DNA from: Ananas comosus
Taxonomy: Eukaryota; Streptophyta; Magnoliopsida; Poales; Bromeliaceae
Direction of reading: 5' to 3'
NCBI RefSeq assembly: GCF_001540865.1
Contig: NC_033638.1
Span: forward strand, 1,701,902 to 1,765,901
Length of the DNA stretch: 64,000 bases
Shown: one piece after another, positions 23,948-36,806 of the stretch
How positions within the stretch are numbered: the first letter of the stretch is position 1
Layout of the letters: each line of letters starts with the position of its first letter
Translations under genes and position numbers: made by a program
The notes under the pieces: model-generated
What the model was told of the DNA's origin: nothing
The model's database searches: none
Seen by the model: only the letters and a program-made list of their open reading frames with translations

Positions 23948-24394
23948 GTCCGTCTCTTCCTTTATGTTCTGTTTGGTATATATATGTTAGAATATGTTGT
24001 TCGACACATCTCTTATATATATTTTACACACATTTAAGGCTCATTTTTATAGTGCATGAAGCTAAAACCAAACTCTTAACTTGCAATCGCCAAAATCGAA
24101 GGAAAAAAAAAAGGAGTTATCACCGATTAACTTGTTATTATGACCAACCTGTACCAGTTCTACATCTAAGCCAGTGTTATGATTTGGCATATTGTTAGTA
24201 GTAGATATACTCTTGGTTCGGTATTCACTTCGCTAATCGGCTAGGGCTCATGACGAGAAGTATAGGATGTAGAACATTATTGTGAGTTGCGAATGAGCGC
24301 TAGGTCTTGCTCGCCATTGCGATTTGCTATAAATTGCTCTTATTTTGGCCCCCGGAATGCTATTTATGTAGAGCTTTACCAAGCTTTTTCCGAA
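23948..24394. other. Sequence after MED7 exon 2 (start of intron 2 or broken flank)
   Basis: Begins with the donor GTCCGT, is AT-rich, and contains no further MED7-like frame. It ends where copy C begins. Nothing else is recognised. Confidence 0.5.
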
Positions 24395-24685
24395 GAGCCG
24401 AAGTGTCTACATGTGCTTAGGAAGAACGTAATACTTCTTTCTAGAGCTAGACTAATAATCTCTTTATTGCAAGAAAAGTTATTGTGTGAATGGGCCACTT
24501 CTTAGTAATAGCTACAAGTTCTATTGGGACTACTCTATGTTGTTGTCGGAATAGTTGCACATGATTTTGAGATAATATTTGAAGTGGAGTCATTACTATA
24601 GCGAGTTCTAGCGGCAAAAGCGTGTTACATGCTTTGAAGGTATAAACCAGCTTTTCTTGACCGATATAAGAAATCAATCACTTTT
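24395..24685 (+). repeat. Copy C, left part
   Basis: Reverse-complement of 21162 down to about 20880 in copy A. It is interrupted by the solo LTR at 24686; the last five bases (CTTTT, 24681-24685) are the target duplication. Confidence 0.85.
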
Positions 24686-27600
24686 TGTTACGCCCCGGGG
24701 TCCATTTTTGTTTGAAAACATAGCGGAAATAGCTAGAAATTTTTTTTTGAAAGACCTGACCCCAGGATATGCCAGATCTGCCACAAATACAGAGAGTTTA
24801 CTGATCATACGGACAGAGTCTTCCTTGTATTTGCACGGCGTCGCACAAGTACAACAAGTAAACAGGATACAACCACAACTAAATGAATATAGAAACAACT
24901 ATATAATCATTCATTCACCATTCACATCACAGTTATACATTCAATATTTAAACATAAATCTACATCTATCAGTTAAAACGTTTCCAACCCAGAAACAAGT
25001 TTTGAAATATTAAGATACAAAATCCACAGAAAACCTTTTAAAAACTGTTCTCTACACGGGAACTTTTATCTTTTAGAAACACTACCACGAGGGGTAGAAA
25101 ACTATTCAACATTTGAACTCCACAGATCCTTTTTATTACATCATAAATCCAACTGAAAACTCAGATATTCAAATAATATAACAAAACTGAACCATAATAT
25201 GTCTAAGTTGTTTATTCAAGCATCAAGGGTAAAGAAATAACCGACACGGGACGGAGCTCTATCATACGCTAGACACGCTCCTCACCAGCTGTCCCACTCG
25301 GATCTGCGACGTTACCTGTAATGGGGGCGGGGGGTGAGAACATGTAAACATGTCTCCCCTCCCAGTGGGTACCGCAAGNCGGGTGAGAACTTGTAAACAT
25401 GTCTCCCTTCCCAGTGGGTACCGCAAACCGACAAGGGCGAGGGGTACTGACTAGTCACGGAGATAAACAAGGATATGGAAAATGTAGTACAGTAGCTAAG
25501 AAAAACAAGTAATGAAATGTGTATAGATAAACCACTACAGCTACTGTATGCATGCATCAACGGGACAATCAGTCCAAAAGTACCTAATCTGAAACCAATG
25601 CTCTCTTGGTCCGCACAGCAAACCTCAAGCCAGTGCCACTACTACTCTACCATGCATATAACCCCTCTAGGGCTCACGGGTTGACACCTGCAACCACTTT
25701 TCCAAAAAAAAACATCCCTTGCGGTGGATCAGACAGCGGGTGTTCGTGAAATGCGAACAAGTCTCGAGCGGTCAATGCTGATATGCTCAAAGGTCAACCG
25801 TCGGCAACCAGCCAACAATCCTGCCCATAGGGCTCACCGACCGTATAGGTCATCAACTGTAAGGAAGCACAAGAACCGACCACTCAGGTCAACTAGGATG
25901 GAACGACTCTACATCCTCTCAAAAGTATGAAAATACTGCTCGATGGGTCAACTAAAGTATAGATGCAAGAACCAACCAATAGGTCACAGGAATGTATCAC
26001 TATAATCTGGAACTACCGTCAGCCACTAGCCGACAATCCTACCCCTCAGGGTACACCGACCTCAACGGTCATCGGACAACAAAAGTCAAAGAACCGACCA
26101 ACCAGGTCACTGATACGAAGTACAAGAAACCACCAACCAGGTCACCAATACGAAGTACAAGAATCGACCAACCAGGTCACTAATACGAAGTACGAGGATC
26201 GACCAACCCGGTCATAGGTATCACAAATAGATAGACTACTATACTCCTACACCTGATCCTAAGCATGGGAACATCTGAGTAGAGTGTAATGTAAACAATA
26301 GAGGTGCAAAGCTCAACATATAATATATGCATGGATAATAAAAAGAGCAAGGGTAAGAAACCATCACCGAGCGTGCACCACTGTACCGACGTCGGATCGA
26401 AGTACCGACCTGTACGAATGTCGCGCCTGTCTCCTGACTGCGAAAGAACATAAACCGGACCTAAGGAATGTCCATCGGGTTTATCTAACCCACAACTAAG
26501 AAACCCTAAAAGCATAACCCCACGAATAAACCCACGAGAATCGGTTTCCCAAACCGATCGCCGTAATACGCCAGAAGTCCCGTAATCGCACCGAGACTCC
26601 GCGGGGACCCACGGATTGTCTCGGAACTCACCGACTCGTACCACGAGTCACCCGCTGCCACTAAATACAAATTTACGTGTGACTTGGCAGTAAAGACCTT
26701 AACTCACTCCGAAACAATTATCGTCGGATAATCGTTCCGATCTGGGTTCCCGGAAGTATCGATTTCGACACCGGAACCCACCGTCGCTCACCCGTCATTT
26801 CCGAACCCTCGAAACGACGCGAGTGACCAGCCAACAAGGCTCAGCGACGTCGCAAATGATCACCAAGTATCGTCGGAAGAGTTCCGAACCGAAACCGCAT
26901 TTCGTCGGGAGATTTCGCCGAAAAACGCTCCGAAAATCACTTTTTGATTTCCGCAAAGACTTAGGGCCTTGGACGATCAGTCCAGAGGTTATCCTCAGCC
27001 CTAACTTGCTGCCAACAGCAGCCTCGAAGAACAAAATTGCATAAAAGCCCTTACCGATGCATAAACTCGCATTATTTATGTGGTTTCGGAGCTTTTATGG
27101 GCCGTGCACGCAAACCAGAGGTCGATTAATCAGACCGTCGCACTTGCTGATAGGTTTCAGCATGTCGGAGGCCGTGCTCACCTTTCGGAACACTGCTGGC
27201 CACTGTGGTGCGCGCACGAGCGACGCAAAAATCTGTGAAACTGTGCGCACAGCGCAAAGATTGCGATTAACTCTCTAACCAGGGCATATTTGCCCCTGTC
27301 GGAGGTGAGCACAATATTCAGCACGAGTTGTAGATCATCGTGCTCACTTCCCAAAGTTTAGGAGGCTTATCAGATCACCGGAAAGGTGACCAGAACCTCG
27401 AAATTCAGTGTTGGAGCATAAAATAGCCTTACCAGACCCGAGGGAGCTAGGGTTGACTGCCGGCGGCCGGACGGCGGGCGGTCCGGCCAGGGGAGGGTGT
27501 GACCGGTCGGTGGGGTTCGGGGAACCTGCTGGCTGGCGGCGGGAGGCGTCCGGTGGCGCGGCGGTAGAGATCAAGTCCCTCCACTCCTTCTCGGTTCAAG

Positions 27601-28759
27601 CTTCCCGGCGGCGCGGCGGCAGCCGGAGGAGGTCGGGCCGGCGACGATCCGGTGCCGGAGGCCGCGCGCGGACCCCGATCTCGAGCCCGCTCGGTCTGNC
27701 GGCGGGGAGCGGTGGCTGCGCGCGGACCCCGATCTCGAGCCCGCTCGGTCTGGGTTGACCCGAATTGGCCGCAGCCTGCTCCAGCGGCGCCGGCGACGTG
27801 CGGCGACGGCGGCGATGGCCGGTGACGACACCGGAGGAAGATCTTGGCCGAGGGGGAAAGATTCCAGGGGGTTATGAAGCTTTCCCAACAATTTTCGGTC
27901 AAGATGGTGGAGAGGGTGTCCGAGGGAGGAGAAGAGGGTGGTTCAGGTGGGTTCTCCGGCGACCGGAGTTGCTTGCCGAAGGTCGGGGCACGCGCACGGT
28001 GAGGGCAGGGGAGAGTTGAGGCGGCTAGGGTTTGCTGGGGAGGTGAGAAGGCTTTAGGGTTAGGGTACACCTAAATGTATACATAGATGTATAGTTGCGG
28101 AAAGGCCCTCCCAAGCATTTTATTTAAAGCCCAGCCCCTACCAGAATGTGTATTATGCGTACACATCCCTCGACGTTCGAATTCACGCGAAATGGCGCAT
28201 AAAATATAGGGTCTTTTCGCGATTTATCTGTTTTGCCAATTTTACCCCTCAGCGGACTTTTCGCGATTCCCGAAGATCCGTCCGTCGGATTTCCGAACAG
28301 ATTGCTCCAGCGCGTTCAGCATGACTGGGGCATCGAATCTAGTATCTTGTTTCATCCGATTTGGTCTCCGATACGCGACGGAACATACCCTCTTTGTTTT
28401 CACTATGTAGCCACTTATATTAATGCATGTGAAACCAATCAAACCCCTTTTTCTCGACAACCATGCATCAGAACTCAATTCCGTCAGTGCCATTAGGTCT
28501 AGAACAGTCGAGCCGTTCGAAACGATCTATTGGAGCGCTATGTTCGGAGTCCAATGCGCACTAGAACCGTCTTCTACTCACTGGCTCCTCCGAAAAGCCG
28601 GAGTTACTATTCACTTTAAGTTATCGGTTCAGGTCGTGAAACTTCTCCATCTTAACTCGTTGTCTCCTGAAACTTGATGGGTGCTTATGTAATTAAATTA
28701 CACACATAAACATCGTCAACAGAAAGTTTAGTTGCACTGTCAAAATCTCAGTCCTTACA
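24686..28759 (-). mobile_element. Solo LTR, family T (4.07 kb), perfect target duplication
   Basis: From TGTTACGCCCCGGGG to CAGTCCTTACA with CTTTT on both sides (24681-24685 and 28760-28764). Copy A keeps the uninterrupted site at about 20875-20900. No internal coding DNA is present, so this is a recombined solo LTR. It contains a 34-36 bp minisatellite (about 26095-26215), the hairpin GAGAACATGT-AA-ACATGTCTC at 25336-25355 and a GC-rich leader (27440-28030). Two single Ns (25379, 27699) are flanked by duplicated sequence. Confidence 0.92.
26095..26215. repeat. Minisatellite in family T LTR
   Basis: About four copies of a 34-36 bp unit containing CGACCAACCAGGTCAC and TACGAAGTACAAGA. Confidence 0.75.
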
Positions 28760-28764
28760 CTTTT

Positions 28765-30027
28765 ACAATTTTGCAGAGACAATTACAATAACTGAGTTAC
28801 TGGAAGCATTTACCAAAAAATAAAATAATTAAAGAGTGGAAAGTTGTTATTTTTCTATCCATGTAGCATGTAATGGTTACAAAGTGGTTCTATATATTTT
28901 AATCAGCATGATTTACACTGTTCAAAATTATAGTAGCAAAATTTATTGAAAGTTTTATACCTCTAGAGAAGAAACCGTTGTAAATCTTGTATTGGAATTA
29001 TGTTATGTCTGTTCATTTTTCGGTGCACTTGGTGCTTACTTAAAATACCTCCAAATCGAATGATTTCCTATCTGTAGGAACCTTAATGCTGTAGATCGTA
29101 AGGAACTATGTTGATCTCTCGCCCACCCTTCTCGTCCCTCTAGGCATTCCGCTTTAGTGTCTAATAGGTAGAAGTCATGACAAGAAATCACTTAAAACGA
29201 ATAGGTGGGTACTAAAAGACCAAGCGAACAAAATGCTGCCTTTGTTGCTATATGCTGCCATCATTGCGCAGCTTGTTGTGTTGTTAATAATAATGACCGT
29301 ATGATTTGCATACGGTCCGAAAGAGAGAGCAAAGGGAATTGCGTGCCACAATGCACTTTAATCCAATTTGCAAGTCAACTTAATGATCCTTATTCTCTTT
29401 GCTTCTCTTTTGTTATTTTAATCCTCATTACATTCTAAAATGTTGTGTAGAACATGCATTTCCGAGTTACAAGGATATGCCAACCAAATGCACATGGGAC
29501 CGTTGCGGCGCGCCATATTTATTCTTCAGTTAGAGTACACCAATTCACACTTGATCAATTCATTGGATATAATGTTCAAGTATTGAAACACATGCATACC
29601 TCTCAATATAGTAGTTTTGTGTAGATATCTACATTGAGGTTATTATATTTCTTAATAATTAAAGGTAAACATTAGAAAATTGTGTTACTAAATATACTTG
29701 AGCTATATAGTGCACATAATCTATATGTTATCAACCATGTGCATCAGGCCTTTTTGAAAATATTGTATTAACTAACTATGGCATAGAACTTGATGGGCAC
29801 CTATTCTTCATTTTTCACAAAAAAAAAGAGGGGAAAAATATGATTGCTAATATATCAAATGATGGTTGATTCTACTGATTGTTCAAGATGCAGAAATAAT
29901 GATTGTATCGGTGCGACTCACATGCATGTTGACAATTTAATGGACACAAAATAATGGAATAATATCCAAAAACTTAGCAACTTGTTATTATCACAAAGAT
30001 ATCTCAATCAACTGCTTGACCTAATGC
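28765..30027 (+). repeat. Copy C, right part
   Basis: Continues copy C after the solo LTR, matching A from about 20880 down to 19607 and B 21828-22951. It ends at CTAATGC (30027), where a MITE fragment begins, so the MED7-upstream part found in A and B is missing here. Confidence 0.85.
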
Positions 30028-30344
30028 AAGTTTTAATGGTTGATGTATACCGTTAGACTATTTGTTGATTTGAATACTTCTATACCGTTAGACTTGATAT
30101 CTCAATCAACGGTATAGAAGAATTAATGGCCGTCCGATAATCACAAAGATATCTCAATCAATGGTATTAAACCCTTTCGATATCTAGGTAAATGATATCG
30201 AAAAATCACAAAATTTATTTTCAAGATACTTTAAATATGCTAGATCAAGTCTAACGGAACCGATCGTCGATTCGAAAACTTCATCATCGAAAACGGCTTA
30301 GGAGCACGGAGTCCTCCGTGCTCCTAATAGCACACAAGACCTAC

Positions 30345-30345
<1 letters not shown>
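30028..30345. mobile_element. MITE family Z, partial copy
   Basis: Matches the right half of the complete element at 61508-62040, including the CCGATCGTCGATTCGAAAA word and an end with AGGAGCACGGAG-TC-CTCCGTGCTCCT (30299-30326). The left end is lost at the junction with copy C. It is followed by TA and GA arrays (30343-30382). Confidence 0.7.
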
Positions 30346-30386
<41 letters not shown>

Positions 30387-30496
30387 CTCAGTAGGAAGCT
30401 GGAGGGGGGGTATGATATCCATCCGTCATCTAGACGGGAGAGAGACAGAGGAGAGAGAGAAAGAAGAGAGAGAGACGGAGAAGAGAGGAAGTTTCG

Positions 30497-31030
30497 CTAG
30501 AATAGTATCGGTAGTAAATCGAGCCGTTTACTACCGATTTGTTTTCGATGATAGAGCTTCCAAATTAATGATCGCACGTAGAAACATGATCTAAACTATT
30601 TAAACTATCTGGAATCAAATTCACACATTTTCGATATTGTTCTCTTGTCCACCAAGTGAAGCAGAAAATGAATTGGCCTAGAAATAAATATCTTTCAAAA
30701 AGTGATGATAATTTTTATATTTGAGATCTAGAGTATAGATCTTATTTTAAATAGTTTTAAAAAATTTTAACAAGAATTTAGTTGATTGAACATTCTATAC
30801 GTTAAACGAGCAAATGCACCATACGGCATTAAATTATAGGATTTTGTGACCCTGTTGATGTTCAGTTAGTGATTCCAAAAAATCAATCGAAATTTGATTT
30901 TAGATAATTATAAATGGTTATATCAATGGTTCAACCGGTGCAGATTCCGTCGATTGAGTCTCTATAATAAAAAACAAATCGGTAGTAAAACCAACGAGCA
31001 GTTTTACTACGAAGTAGCACAGTCAAACTA
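30497..31030. mobile_element. MITE family Y, copy 1
   Basis: Inverted ends CTAGAATAGTATCGGTAG and the complement of AACAAATCGGTAGTAAAAC; the core CGTTTACTACCGATTTGTT recurs. It is a diverged relative of 60929-61467. The following stretch 31033-31045 is a TA array. Confidence 0.7.
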
Positions 31031-31045
31031 CTAATATATATATAT

Positions 31046-31334
31046 AGAGTCCGCTATGGTGCTTTAAAAGCACAAGCACTTGCGCTTGTAAGCGTTTTAG
31101 ACATTGATCTGCCCTTGACCGTTTACTGCATTAATTTATACTATTCAACACACCACCCACTTAACCCCTTGAGGCCACATCACTCCTAACTCCACAATCC
31201 TTAATCAAAGGCTAAAAATTTACAAGCACCAATGTTCATTGGTACTGTTAAAAGCATAGAGCTTCAATTTTCTTTCTCTCTTCTCTCAATATATATCTAT
31301 AATTATATATATAATATATTAATAGAGAGAGAGA
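31046..31334. other. Unclassified small repeat, possible MITE
   Basis: Starts GAGTCCGCTATGGTGC after a TA array and contains a short inverted pair around GCACAAGCACTTGCGCTTG. It ends in CT/AT tracts. No ORF is present. It may be a further MITE family, but no clear termini are visible. Confidence 0.35.
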
Positions 31335-31405
31335 GCAGAGCAGAGTTGAAGCTGAGACTTCTCAAAAGCACCAAGGGGTTGGTGCTTTTGAGAGTATTCT
31401 AGCTC

Positions 31406-31475
<70 letters not shown>

Positions 31476-32207
31476 GGCTAAATTACAGAAAACCTTCCTG
31501 TCAAAATCTGATTTTTCACTTTCCCCCCCGTCATTTAAAAACCTACACTTTCCCCCCTGTCCAAACCCGATGTTTCTAGCCCTTGGATCTACTCGATTAC
31601 TAATAGCCCTTGGATCAAACACTATTCCACCCACCATCACCTATCACCACCTACCACCATCATCCCAACTACACATTTCTCCATCCAAGGGTTAAAAACT
31701 CAAAAGCACCGTTCTCTTGGTGTTTTTGAAAGTATTCTAGCTCAACTCATATATAATTTAGCTAGAATACTTTTAGAAGTATTACTCCCTTGGTGCTTCT
31801 AGGTTTCTAGCCCTTGGATCTACTCCTTAATTACTAATAGCCCTTGGATCAAACACTATTCCACCTATCACCACCTACCACAACCTCCCACCGTTATCCC
31901 AACCTTACATTTCCATCCAAGGGTTAAAAACTCAAAAGCACCAAGAGATTGGTGCTTTTGAAAGTATTCTAGCTTAATTCATATATAATTTAGCTAGAAT
32001 ACTTTTAGAAGTATTACCCCCTTGGTGCTTCTAGGTTTCTAACCCTTGGATCTACTCCTTGACTACTAATAGCCCTTAGATCAAACACTATTCCACCTAC
32101 CACCGCCTACCACCATCATCCTAACCTTATATTTCTCCATCCAAGGGTTAAAAACTCAAAAGCACCATTCTCTTGGTGCTTTTGAAAGTATTCTAGCTCA
32201 ACTCTAT
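31335..32207. mobile_element. MITE family X: head-to-tail array plus fragments
   Basis: A right-end fragment (about 31335-31408) is followed by a (CT)n(TA)n tract and another repeat piece (31475-31570). Three units then follow in the same orientation with equivalent points at about 31571, 31802 and 32034, a period of 231-232 bp. Unit ends read TTTAGCTAGAATACTTTTAG and GTATTCTAGCTCAA; internal marks are CCCTTGGATCTACTC and CCATCCAAGGGTTAAAAAC. Confidence 0.75.
31411..31475. repeat. (CT)n(TA)n microsatellite
   Basis: About 46 bases of pure CT followed by TA repeats, separating two MITE pieces. Confidence 0.95.
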
Positions 32208-32219
32208 ATATATATATAG

Positions 32220-32585
32220 ACGATTTACACTTTTTTTGGAATGAACAAATTGTTGAGTACTCGACCTAATAACAGATCTTTAGAATCCGCAACCTCCTCT
32301 GATATCGACTGTTGTTGATCTAGTATTGATTGTTGGGATCCCGCAACGAAAGCATCAAATCGAATTTTTACTATAAACAGGTCTTATACAATCATAAAAG
32401 AGGGAAAAATCGAAACAGAAAATATGCAGGTAAAATAAGATTCACTAAATAAGAGAAGATTATGCCTAATTCCTCTTTTGCTATAGAGTAGCTTAAACCC
32501 GAGCTCTCCTTTTGAATCTCTTAAACAGGTCATAAAAAAGTAATATGATCAAAATATATTACTATACACAGAGAAGAAGATTTAA
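32220..32585. other. Unassigned AT-rich stretch
   Basis: No ORF, terminus or RNA gene is seen. The sequence GGGATCCCGCAACGAAAGC suggests retrotransposon debris. It ends at the family T LTR start. Confidence 0.4.
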
Positions 32586-33309
32586 TGTCACGCCCCGGGG
32601 TCCCTTTTTAGACTTAAAAGCTAATGTGGAAGTGCTCAAATTTTTTTTTTTTTTTAAAACCTTGACCCCAGAGCATGCCAAATCCGCCACAAATACAAGA
32701 AATTCACAGTTCACACGGATAGAGTCTCCCCTATATTTGCATGGCGTCACATAAGTATAAGATACAAGCACAACAGTATGACATTCACATACATTCACCA
32801 TTCACATTCACAATTCATTTCATCACAAATATTCATAAATTCATATCTATTAATTTAAAATGTTTTCTACCCGGAAACTCATTTTGAAACATTAAAAGTC
32901 ATTAAAACCAAGAAAACCTTTTCAAAACTGTTTCCCACATGGAAACTATTTTCTTTTAAAACACGCTACCACGAGGGGTAGAAAATAGTTTTCATCTCAC
33001 AAGAAAACCATAAGTTCTTTATTACATTCAGAAAATTTTATTTATCCAAATAAAGTAAACCACTGAACCAATAAGTCTAAGTTAATTATTTAAGAAGTCC
33101 AGTTAAGGAATTTAACCAAAATGACGGATCAGTAACTCTATCGATTGCTAGGACGCGTGCCTCACGAACCGTCCCCACTTGGGCCCGCGACGTCACTTGA
33201 AAGGGGGTGGGGGTGAGATCATATACACATGTCTCCCCTCCCAGTAGGTATCGCAAGCCGACGAGGGTGAGGGGTACTTACCAGTCAAGGAGAATAACAA
33301 AGTATAGGT
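32586..33309 (-). mobile_element. Outer 3' LTR, piece 1
   Basis: Matches the beginning of 24686-28759 and of 56834-58343. It is interrupted at 33314 by a solo LTR with AATGG duplication. Confidence 0.85.
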
Positions 33310-33314
33310 AATGG

Positions 33315-35583
33315 TGTCACGCCCCGCGACCACCAATTTGGTCGGTTCGGGCACGTCAACAGTCGCCGAACGGACAGCACCTCCCTTGTCCGCTCAAGGC
33401 TCCACCACCACATGTATAACATTAGCCATTCAAACAAAGAGAATGAAAGTATACATGACTTGCACGAGGGCAAGCAACAAACAACACAAGTGAAAGTAAT
33501 CTAACTATTACATTCATATATTGTAAATTGATCATTTTGAATCAAATACAAAGCTCATACATTTTCTTTACATCCATTCATCCAATATACATATTCATCT
33601 CTCTAATGAATTTATTACATTTTTTCATTCATCAACAATAATAGATGAAATACAACAGGTGGCTTTATACACAACGGTAGTCCGCTACCTAGAGCACGAT
33701 AACCATACTGCGAACCTCGAGCACCCCGCTCGCGCTAGAACCTGCATGGTTAGTGGGATGAGAACTACAATAAAGTTCTCAGTAGGTTCGGCCGCCAACC
33801 TCGCCGACTCGCCCACTAGGTCTACTCAGGCATATGTAAGAAAAGAAAAGATAGATAGCAAACCACACTAATGCTATTACAATGCCTGCAAGAAAACTGG
33901 GTCAGCAGATATATGATCATAAGTATGATAATGCATGCATGATTCACATTTACTTTGGCTTTTACCCAATTAACCCGGTTAACACTTGTTAACCTCAAAA
34001 CTCACAACCAAAATCCCTGTCGATCGGGGGGACTCGAACCACACTAGAGGGACCATCTTCTGGGGGGACTTTACCACGCCCAGTGGTGACAACTCTGGAG
34101 CACACCACCTGGGGGGGAGCTACCGCCCTCAAGTCAAGACCCTATGTTAGTATAATCCCATCCTCAATTTTGAGGACGTATAACCAAACTGGCCATAAGT
34201 CACAATGCCATAAGGCCCAAGGCCACACTTGCCACAATGCATATAAGGATTTAACCTTGTCCGAAGGATTTCACCTCATCTAGCATATCGTATTATAATG
34301 TCACAATGCCACATAATCATAATGTCACTAATATCACATATCACGATGCCCAGGGCCACACTTGCCACAATGTCCACTAATGTTATAGTTCAATATTTCA
34401 CAATGCACATAATGTTTATCAACATCATAATTCAACAACCATAATGCTCTTAAGGTTTTACCTTATCTAGCATACATATACTTGGCCACACTTGCCCTCT
34501 AATGCCAATGTCACTTTTGTTTACTAATGTCATAGTCCGCAATCCACATTCAATTCATACATTCATAGAGTTTAACATGCACGGTCCAATATCCATTCAT
34601 ATGTTCTCACACCTAGAAGCATATCAAGATTCCCAACCATAGCCCAATACCCTACAATGCATGAATGCTACAATACACATATATGCTCAAAGAAGGCGAC
34701 ATAGACATAGTAAGAAATTCGGAGATTTCGGATAGCATCCCCCACCTGTAGTGATTCTAGAAGACCACGATTCAAACCCCGCGATTTTTGGACACTGTTT
34801 TCTCTCGACTGCGGCAAAACGAAGCCAAAACGAGATTTATCCCACATATCTTGACGTAGACTCGACTGATCGCCGAACCGAGTGTTCCTACACGTCAGAT
34901 TATCTACCAATTAGGGCTACAAGAGATCAAACTCAAGTTAGATCTCAATTCTACAAAACCCCCAAATTTAACCCTAAGGTTTTCATCTTTATCAAATAGC
35001 CCCTCATTCATGGAGATCTATATCTAAATCCACCATAGCATCTTCTAAATGCTACAATTAGAAGAGATTAACCAAGCTCTAACATCAAAACGCTCAAAAC
35101 ATAGGATACTTATCTTAAACCAAGCTTTTCTCCATGCTAGGCTTGCAAAGGAGGGTTGCTTCACCACCAAGCTAGCTCTTCTCCACCATAGCTCCACCAT
35201 TGGAGCACCCCCAAGGAGAGAGAGAAAGAAATCTAGAGAGAGAAAGAGGGTTTCCATTAGTGTTGGAGAGAAGAGAAATGAGGGCTAACCCTCATTACAC
35301 TCACACATATACACTCTCATATGGCCTAATTGCACTTAGCCCCTCCAAATAACAGAGTTCACCCAACTTTGCCACTGCACGGTTTCGGGGTCCGGACCCT
35401 CCATGCACCAAAACACCGAAAATTTCAAAACTTCATCCAGCAGCTCTCCAAGGTCCATACACCTCTCTAAATCATTCCGAAGCGTCCGGAATGCACAACG
35501 GACCTCTCCAACTCGTCCGCAACCACACTTCAGTCAATTTGACGGAAGTTCGGTACAACCTATTGAGGACATGGTATGTTACA
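33315..35583 (-). mobile_element. Solo LTR (family 5, 2.27 kb), perfect target duplication
   Basis: TGTCACGCCCCGCGACC to GGTATGTTACA, flanked by AATGG at 33310-33314 and 35584-35588. It includes a perfect hairpin GAGAACT-ACAATAA-AGTTCTC (33760-33780), degenerate GCCACACTTGCCACAATG repeats (34150-34520), and a U3 palindrome GGGTCCGGACCC at 35389-35400. No internal region is present. Confidence 0.92.
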
Positions 35584-35588
35584 AATGG

Positions 35589-36806
35589 TAATACAGTAGC
35601 AATGATAAACAAGAAATGAGATATATATAGAAATGATATATATATATATATATATATATATTTCACTACTGCTACTGTATGCATGCATCAACTGGATGAC
35701 ACGTCCAAAAGTACCCAATCAAAACCTGCCATATCGGTCCGTAGACCTCAGGCTTGTGCCACAACTGCTCCAACCTATATATGGCCCTAGCATAAGTTCT
35801 TGGGTCTGAAAGGTATATGACATTAGTATAAGCTCTTGGGTCTGAAAGGTATATGACCCTACCATAAGTTCTTGGGTCTGAAAGCATATAATCCGAGTAT
35901 AAGCTCTTGGGCTCACGGGCTTGCATTCCGAACCACTTTTCCGAAAAAGAACACCCTCTTGCGGTGGATCAGACCGCTGGTGTTCTTAAAATGCGTAGAG
36001 CAATGGTGATCGATGCTGATATACTCAATAGCCAACTATAGGCAACTAGCCGAAAATCCTACCCCTCAGGGTATACCGACCGCGTAGGTCACCAAGTAGT
36101 CCAACCGACCAAGTAGGTCACAATACCGGATACAACGAAAGGACCGACTAGGTCATAGATCTCACAAATAATCACAAAGTCGCTCTGCTTCTAAAACATG
36201 ATACTGGATAAGCAAACCAACTAAGTAGAGCAATAAAGAGATATGGTATGGGTGCTAGGCTTAACATATAAAATGCAAAGTGATAGTAGGAGAAGGGTGG
36301 AAAGGATGTCACCGAGCGTGCACTACTGTACCGACATCAGGTCGAAGTACCCACCTGTACATATATAGCACTGGTCTTCCAACTGCAGAAGAACGTCAAC
36401 TGGACCTACGAAGGGTCCACCGGATTAGAATCCAACCCACGTATATAAAACAGAAACTCACATTCCCACCAGTAAACCCACGAGAATCGGTTTCCCTACA
36501 CCGATTACCGTAACTCGTCGGAAGTCTCAAAAATCACAACGGGACTCCGCCGGGACCCACAAAGTGTCCTGGGACTCACCAACTCGTGCCATGAGTCACC
36601 CGCTGCCACCCAACACTACAGTGAGGCACCGTCGCAAGAAATCCGAACCGAAAACGCGTTCCGTCAGTGGATTTCACCGAAAAATGCATCGAAAATCGAC
36701 ATTCGATTTCTTAAAAGGCCCGGGACCTTGGACAACCAGTCTAGAGGTCACCCGCTGCCTGCACACACGGTCCACAGTAGCCACGAAGCGTAAATTTGAA
36801 TATAAA
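35589..36806 (-). mobile_element. Outer 3' LTR, piece 2
   Basis: Continues the outer LTR. It contains a 36-bp minisatellite, four copies between 35785 and 35935 (TAAGCTCTTGGGTCTGAAAG unit). It ends in ATAAA (36802-36806), the target duplication of the next insertion. Confidence 0.8.

Noticed and set aside
23564..24037. 157-residue ORF overlapping MED7
   Set aside because: It reads MED7 exon 1 correctly but continues through the intron; the spliced two-exon reading matches the MED7 family and was used instead.
27408..28070. Long GC-rich ORFs (up to 207 residues) in the family T LTR
   Set aside because: Low-complexity Pro/Arg/Ser-rich frames in a non-coding leader, open in several frames at once, crossing an N and not conserved in other T LTRs.
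30412..30594. 60-residue ORF in purine-rich DNA
   Set aside because: Composed of GAGAGA-derived residues and running into MITE Y; no evidence of coding.
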